Assembly: GCA_002352135.1 (NCBI GenBank)
Contig: DEHW01000175.1
Coordinates: 1-10,431, forward strand
From: Lysobacterales bacterium UBA2790
GTDB taxonomy: Bacteria; Pseudomonadota; Gammaproteobacteria; Xanthomonadales; Xanthomonadaceae
DNA length: 10,431 nucleotides
Direction of reading: 5' to 3'
The position numbers and the translations under genes were made by a program. Below are positions 7,844 to 10,431 of this stretch, piece after piece; position 1 is the first letter of the stretch; each line of letters opens with the position of its first letter. The notes under the pieces were generated by a model. It saw only the letters and a program-made list of their open reading frames with translations. It had not been told where the DNA came from and did not search any database.

Positions 7844-7875
7844 GGCGGATGCTCCTTGGCTCGGACAGTTTTCAT
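7840..7875 (-). CDS. possible 11-codon coupling ORF between kinase-like and barrel genes
   Basis: The gap between the two genes holds a small frame reading MKTVRAKEHPP then TGA. Its ATG (7875-7873) overlaps the TGA of the kinase-like gene as ATGA, and its own TGA (7842-7840) overlaps the ATG of the barrel gene as ATGA. The Shine-Dalgarno sequence of the barrel gene lies inside it. It has no ribosome site of its own, so it could be read only by ribosomes finishing the kinase-like gene. The arrangement would carry ribosomes across the gap without a break. The peptide resembles nothing I recognise and it may be a chance frame. Confidence 0.25.
   Translation of the reverse strand: MKTVRAKEHPP
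7852..7857 (-). promoter_or_regulatory. Shine-Dalgarno site AAGGAG for the beta-barrel gene
   Basis: The minus strand reads AAGGAG, 8 bases before the ATG at 7843. This is the strongest such site in the window. It argues for the ATG at 7843 over the GTG at 7882, which would place 13 extra residues before the signal peptide. Confidence 0.8.
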
Positions 7876-8585
7876 GGGACACGGTTGAACACGACGCCCG
7901 CCAATCGCTGCGGATTCAGCACGGCGCTGGCGCTCTGCACGGCTGCAGGCGTGTCTCGACCGTAACCGGCGACCAGCACGCAGCAGTCGGTCATCTCGGC
8001 CAGAATGCGCGCATCGGGAGTGACGTTCGCTGCCGGCGCATCAAGGATGATCGTGACCTTTTCAGCCACGCTGCGCAGCGAGTCGATCAAACCGCGCATG
8101 CGCGCATGACCGAGCAGGTCGCCGCTGGCTTCGCGACGCGTGCCCACCGGCAGCAGAGTCAAACGCGCCAGCCCACTCGGATACAGCACGTGAGCAAGAT
8201 CATCGACCCGGCCCTCCAGATAGTCGACCAGTCCGCCTTGGTGCGGTTCGACATCCAAACGCTGATGCAGGCAAGGCTGCCGCAGGTTGCAGTCAACCAA
8301 CACCACCTGACGGGTTTCGTCGAAGGCGAATGCCGCTGCCAGATTCAAGGCGACATAGCTACCACCACTGCCACGCCCGACCGGGGCGACCAGAATGACT
8401 TCGACACGACTGTCGGTGCGCGCCAGCAATTGCGTGCGCAGATCGCGGAAGGCATCGGCGGGTCGTGCATCCTGCATGTCGTGGCGGACAATGCGACGCA
8501 GATCGAGGGCGCGCGAATCGAGGCGCTGCACGGCGGATTCGCTGGGTACCAAGGCCGCTGAACGGGAGTCATGGGCGGAAGTCAT
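7872..8585 (-). CDS. BY-kinase/CpsD-like P-loop protein with altered nucleotide-binding motifs
   Basis: The protein has 237 residues from ATG at 8585. The fold order is that of bacterial tyrosine kinases and CpsD: ADAFRDLRTQLL (43-54) before the core, a Walker A region APVGRGSGGSYVALNLA (67-83), a Walker A' region VVLVDCNLRQP (94-104), and a Walker B region VTIILDAPAAN (177-187). Three differences stand out. The Walker A GK[ST] is GGS, so the phosphate-binding Lys is Gly75. The A' motif DxDxR is DCNLR, with Asn100 for the second Asp. No tyrosine cluster follows the domain, since the protein ends VVFNRVP. Divergent CpsD-like proteins of this kind sit beside XrtA-type co-polymerases in some proteobacteria (from memory). 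It probably binds the cytoplasmic side of the co-polymerase and affects chain length without being an autokinase, which is inference. AGGAG lies at 8596-8600. ATG at 8585 shares one base with the previous TGA; GTG at 8588 would add one residue. Confidence 0.85.
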   Translation of the reverse strand: MTSAHDSRSAALVPSESAVQRLDSRALDLRRIVRHDMQDARPADAFRDLRTQLLARTDSRVEVILVAPVGRGSGGSYVALNLAAAFAFDETRQVVLVDCNLRQPCLHQRLDVEPHQGGLVDYLEGRVDDLAHVLYPSGLARLTLLPVGTRREASGDLLGHARMRGLIDSLRSVAEKVTIILDAPAANVTPDARILAEMTDCCVLVAGYGRDTPAAVQSASAVLNPQRLAGVVFNRVP

Positions 8586-10141
8586 CACAGCAAAGCTCCT
8601 CGGCTCAGCGCCGTCAGCACATAGACGCTCAGAGCGCCGAGCACGATCAACAGCGCCAGCCAGATCCGCAGTTTCTGCCGGCGCTTGTCGGCGACGGTCA
8701 GGTATTCGGGAATGCTGACCAGCACCGGCAGACCACTCAGTTCGGCGAGTTGTCCCGCATGCCGTGCACGCGGGTCGAATTGCACCAGCAGAAACAGCAG
8801 CAACACCGGCACGGCGATGGCACCCAGCACGCCCGCCACGGCGAAGTGCAGCAGGCGTAGGCCGCTGGCTCGCAGAGGCAGCGCCGCCGGTTCCTGAATG
8901 CGGAAACTCAGTCCGCGCTGTTCCGCATCCAGATTCATCGAGACGCGGGCGTTCTCGCGGCGACGCAGCAGATCCTGATAGATGTCGCGGTTGACTTCAT
9001 AGTCGCGGGTCAGTTCGGCCAAGGTCGCTTCGGAGTCGGCGACACGGCGACCGCGCTCCAGTTCTTCCTGCATGATGCTCTCGTTGTCGCCGATGCGCGC
9101 GCGCAACGCGGCCATTTCGCTGCGCACCTTCGCGAGGTCAGAGCGCAGTTGCTGATACAGCGGATTGCTGGTGGCGGCCTCGTCGCTGACGTTGCCATTC
9201 GCTTGGGCCGCTTCTTCGCGTTGCAGTACTGCCTTCAGATCATCGATCTGGTGACGCAGACGAACGACATCCGGATACGAGTCGGTGTAATCGAGCAGCA
9301 GCGTGTCGAGTTGATTCTGCAATTCGAGCAGGCGCACCCGAGTCTGGGCGGCGCGGCTGCGCAGATCGGAGACTTCGGCTTCGCCCGACATCTGCGCTTG
9401 CAGGGACGCCTCACGCATCTGCATTTCGGCAAGATCGGTGCGTGCGGTTTCGATGCGTCCGCGAATCTGCGAAATGCGCTCGCGCACATCGACATCGGTG
9501 CCAGGACGAGCGTCCAGATTACTAGCGCGAAACGCCTTCAGCTTGTCCTCGGCCTCGGTCAGTTTGGCGTGATACTCCTCTACCCGCGCAGCGATGAATT
9601 CGTAGGCTTCACGGCTTTCGCGCTCCTTGGCGGCCAGACTCTCGCTGATGAACAGATCGGCAAAACGCTGCGCCACCTTGAAGGCGCGCTCGGGCTGACT
9701 GTCGTGGTAACTGATCTGGATCAGGTTCTCGCCGGGGCTGTCTATCAGGGTGCGTTGCTTGATCTCTTCCGCAATGCGCTCGCGTGTCAACGCATCCGGG
9801 TTCGACGCCGACCAGCCGCCTGCGCTCAGCACGTCTTCCATCAAGCGTCGACTGAAGATCACCTCGCTGGCGATGCGTGCACGGTCGCCGACGCTGGTCG
9901 GCACAGCGCGACCTTCCATCAGCGGCGCGATGATGTTGCCCTCGCCAACCAGGATGGTGGTCGCTGATACGAATTTCTTCGGCCATAGGACGCCGATGCC
10001 AAGCGCGAGCAAGGCGATCACGGCGAATACGCTGGCCAGCACCAGCGCATTGCGTTTTAGCTCGCCGACCACGGTCGGCAAACGACTCAGCACTTCCTGC
10101 ACACCGCCGCTTTGCGGTTCCATCGGGGAGGGGAAATTCAC
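8585..10141 (-). CDS. polysaccharide co-polymerase / chain-length determinant (GumC/Wzz-like, XrtA type)
   Basis: The protein has 518 residues. The first membrane helix is at about 33-52, followed directly by the Wzz-type strand FVSATTILVGEGNIIAPLMEG (split: 57-66, 67-77). A long periplasmic coiled-coil part spans about 170-400, including the conserved YTDSYPDVVRLRHQI (285-299) and RDYEVNRDIYQDLLRRREN (379-397). Then come EPAALPLRASGLR (417-429), the second helix (about 431-453) and a third hydrophobic helix near the C terminus (about 491-511). No kinase domain is fused, so it belongs with the separate kinase-like protein encoded next. It resembles the XrtA-system chain-length proteins (TIGR03007 type). 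The role is to set polymer length and link cytoplasmic assembly to the periplasmic export protein. The start is GTG at 10141: GGAG lies 8 bases upstream and the codon overlaps the previous stop (GTGA). The ATG at 10123 has no ribosome site. Confidence 0.92.
   Translation of the reverse strand: MNFPSPMEPQSGGVQEVLSRLPTVVGELKRNALVLASVFAVIALLALGIGVLWPKKFVSATTILVGEGNIIAPLMEGRAVPTSVGDRARIASEVIFSRRLMEDVLSAGGWSASNPDALTRERIAEEIKQRTLIDSPGENLIQISYHDSQPERAFKVAQRFADLFISESLAAKERESREAYEFIAARVEEYHAKLTEAEDKLKAFRASNLDARPGTDVDVRERISQIRGRIETARTDLAEMQMREASLQAQMSGEAEVSDLRSRAAQTRVRLLELQNQLDTLLLDYTDSYPDVVRLRHQIDDLKAVLQREEAAQANGNVSDEAATSNPLYQQLRSDLAKVRSEMAALRARIGDNESIMQEELERGRRVADSEATLAELTRDYEVNRDIYQDLLRRRENARVSMNLDAEQRGLSFRIQEPAALPLRASGLRLLHFAVAGVLGAIAVPVLLLFLLVQFDPRARHAGQLAELSGLPVLVSIPEYLTVADKRRQKLRIWLALLIVLGALSVYVLTALSRGALL
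8596..8600 (-). promoter_or_regulatory. Shine-Dalgarno site AGGAG for the kinase-like gene
   Basis: The minus strand reads AGGAG, 10 bases before ATG at 8585 and 7 bases before GTG at 8588. It supports initiation here but does not choose between the two adjacent starts. It lies inside the last codons of the co-polymerase gene. Confidence 0.65.
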
Positions 10142-10431
10142 AGCGCACGCTCCGGAACGGTGATCACATCGCCGGGCTGTACGTCGATATTGGTTTCCAG
10201 TTCGCCCGATTTGAGAATGTCGCCAAGGCGGATCGACACGCTTCGGGTATCGGCGGCCGCCTGCTTGCGAAACAGGCGCGTGCGGTTCGGTGCCGCGAAA
10301 TCCGTCACGCCACCGGCTTCCAGTACCGCATCGAGAACGGTCATGCCCTGACGATAGGGAATCGAAACCGGCTGCCTGACGGCGCCAGTGACGCGCACCC
10401 GTGAGATGAACTCGTGGCTGCGCAGTTCGGT
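10138..10431 (-). CDS. Wza-like polysaccharide export protein, C-terminal part only (runs off window)
   Basis: The frame is open from the window edge to TGA at 10140-10138, giving 97 residues. They start TELRSHEFISRVRVTGAV and contain one SLBB domain: VTGAVRQPVSIPYRQGMTVL (about 14-33), DAVLEAGGVTDFAAPNRTRL (34-53), then IRLGDILKSGELETNIDVQP and a last strand GDVITVPERAL. 'VxGaV..PG' followed by 'AGG.t..A....' and 'xPGDvI.VP' are usual for OPX/Wza family export proteins. The protein ends about four residues after this strand, so it lacks the C-terminal amphipathic helix by which Wza crosses the outer membrane. The N-terminal export domain, signal peptide and lipobox, if present, lie outside the window. 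It would form the periplasmic part of the export path, working with the co-polymerase encoded immediately downstream, whose GTG overlaps this stop. Confidence 0.88.
   Translation of the reverse strand, partial: TELRSHEFISRVRVTGAVRQPVSIPYRQGMTVLDAVLEAGGVTDFAAPNRTRLFRKQAAADTRSVSIRLGDILKSGELETNIDVQPGDVITVPERAL
10150..10153 (-). promoter_or_regulatory. Shine-Dalgarno site GGAG for the co-polymerase gene
   Basis: The minus strand reads GGAG, 8 bases before the GTG at 10141. It favours this GTG, which overlaps the upstream stop as GTGA, over the ATG six codons later, whose upstream sequence is pyrimidine-rich. Confidence 0.6.

Noticed and set aside
7844..7882. GTG at 7882 as the start of the barrel protein
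   Set aside because: It overlaps the kinase-like gene but lacks a ribosome site and would put MSHENCPSQGASA before the signal peptide. ATG at 7843 has AAGGAG at 8 bases and a well-placed KR.
7740..8561. Plus-strand open frame of 273 codons across two genes
   Set aside because: It runs opposite the kinase-like and barrel genes and across their junction, with no domain. It was considered as an antisense regulator but nothing supports it.
8607..8669. Third hydrophobic helix at the C terminus of the co-polymerase as an unusual fusion
   Set aside because: XrtA-type chain-length proteins commonly carry such a C-terminal helix, as far as I recall, so it is not notable.
9149..9967. Plus-strand open frame of 272 codons opposite the co-polymerase
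   Set aside because: The minus-strand co-polymerase is unmistakable, and this frame shows no motif.

Overview
The window is a stretch of one exopolysaccharide (EPS) gene cluster. Ten large genes all lie on the minus strand, so the direction of transcription is from position 10431 down to 1. The two outermost genes run off the window. The DNA is GC-rich by eye. The Wza-like export protein, GumC/Wzz-like chain-length protein, BY-kinase-like protein and outer-membrane beta-barrel resemble those found next to the XrtA/PEP-CTERM exosortase in Gram-negative bacteria. A proteobacterium is therefore the best guess, and a gammaproteobacterium is plausible. No exosortase, PEP-CTERM protein, flippase, polymerase or initiating sugar-phosphate transferase is visible, so the XrtA link rests on protein resemblance only.

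Layout in transcription order. (1) Envelope machinery: 3' end of a periplasmic SLBB-type export protein (10138-10431), a polysaccharide co-polymerase (8585-10141), a small BY-kinase-like ATPase whose Walker A lysine is gone (7872-8585), and a secreted beta-barrel protein (6479-7843). (2) Sugar chemistry: a polysaccharide deacetylase without a signal peptide (5691-6473), a membrane-anchored family 2 glycosyltransferase (4531-5694), two GT-B family 4 glycosyltransferases (3275-4534 and 2154-3278), an asparagine-synthetase-like enzyme without its glutaminase cysteine (331-2157), and the N-terminal part of a third family 4 glycosyltransferase (1-344).

The genes are packed tightly. Most junctions are 4-base overlaps (ATGA or GTGA), the largest gap between recognised genes is 28 bases, and no promoter, terminator, RNA gene, repeat, CRISPR array or mobile element was seen. 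This is best read as an internal piece of one long, translationally coupled operon. The glycosyltransferases would build a repeat unit, the deacetylase and the synthetase-like enzyme would modify it, the co-polymerase and kinase-like protein would control chain length, and the export protein plus barrel would carry the polymer across the periplasm and outer membrane.

The points most worth a second look are the two enzymes that look catalytically altered (synthetase without Cys, kinase without Walker A Lys and Tyr tail), the export protein that stops right after its SLBB domain with a candidate partner barrel three genes away, and an 11-codon reading frame that bridges the only gap in the operon with ATGA overlaps at both ends.
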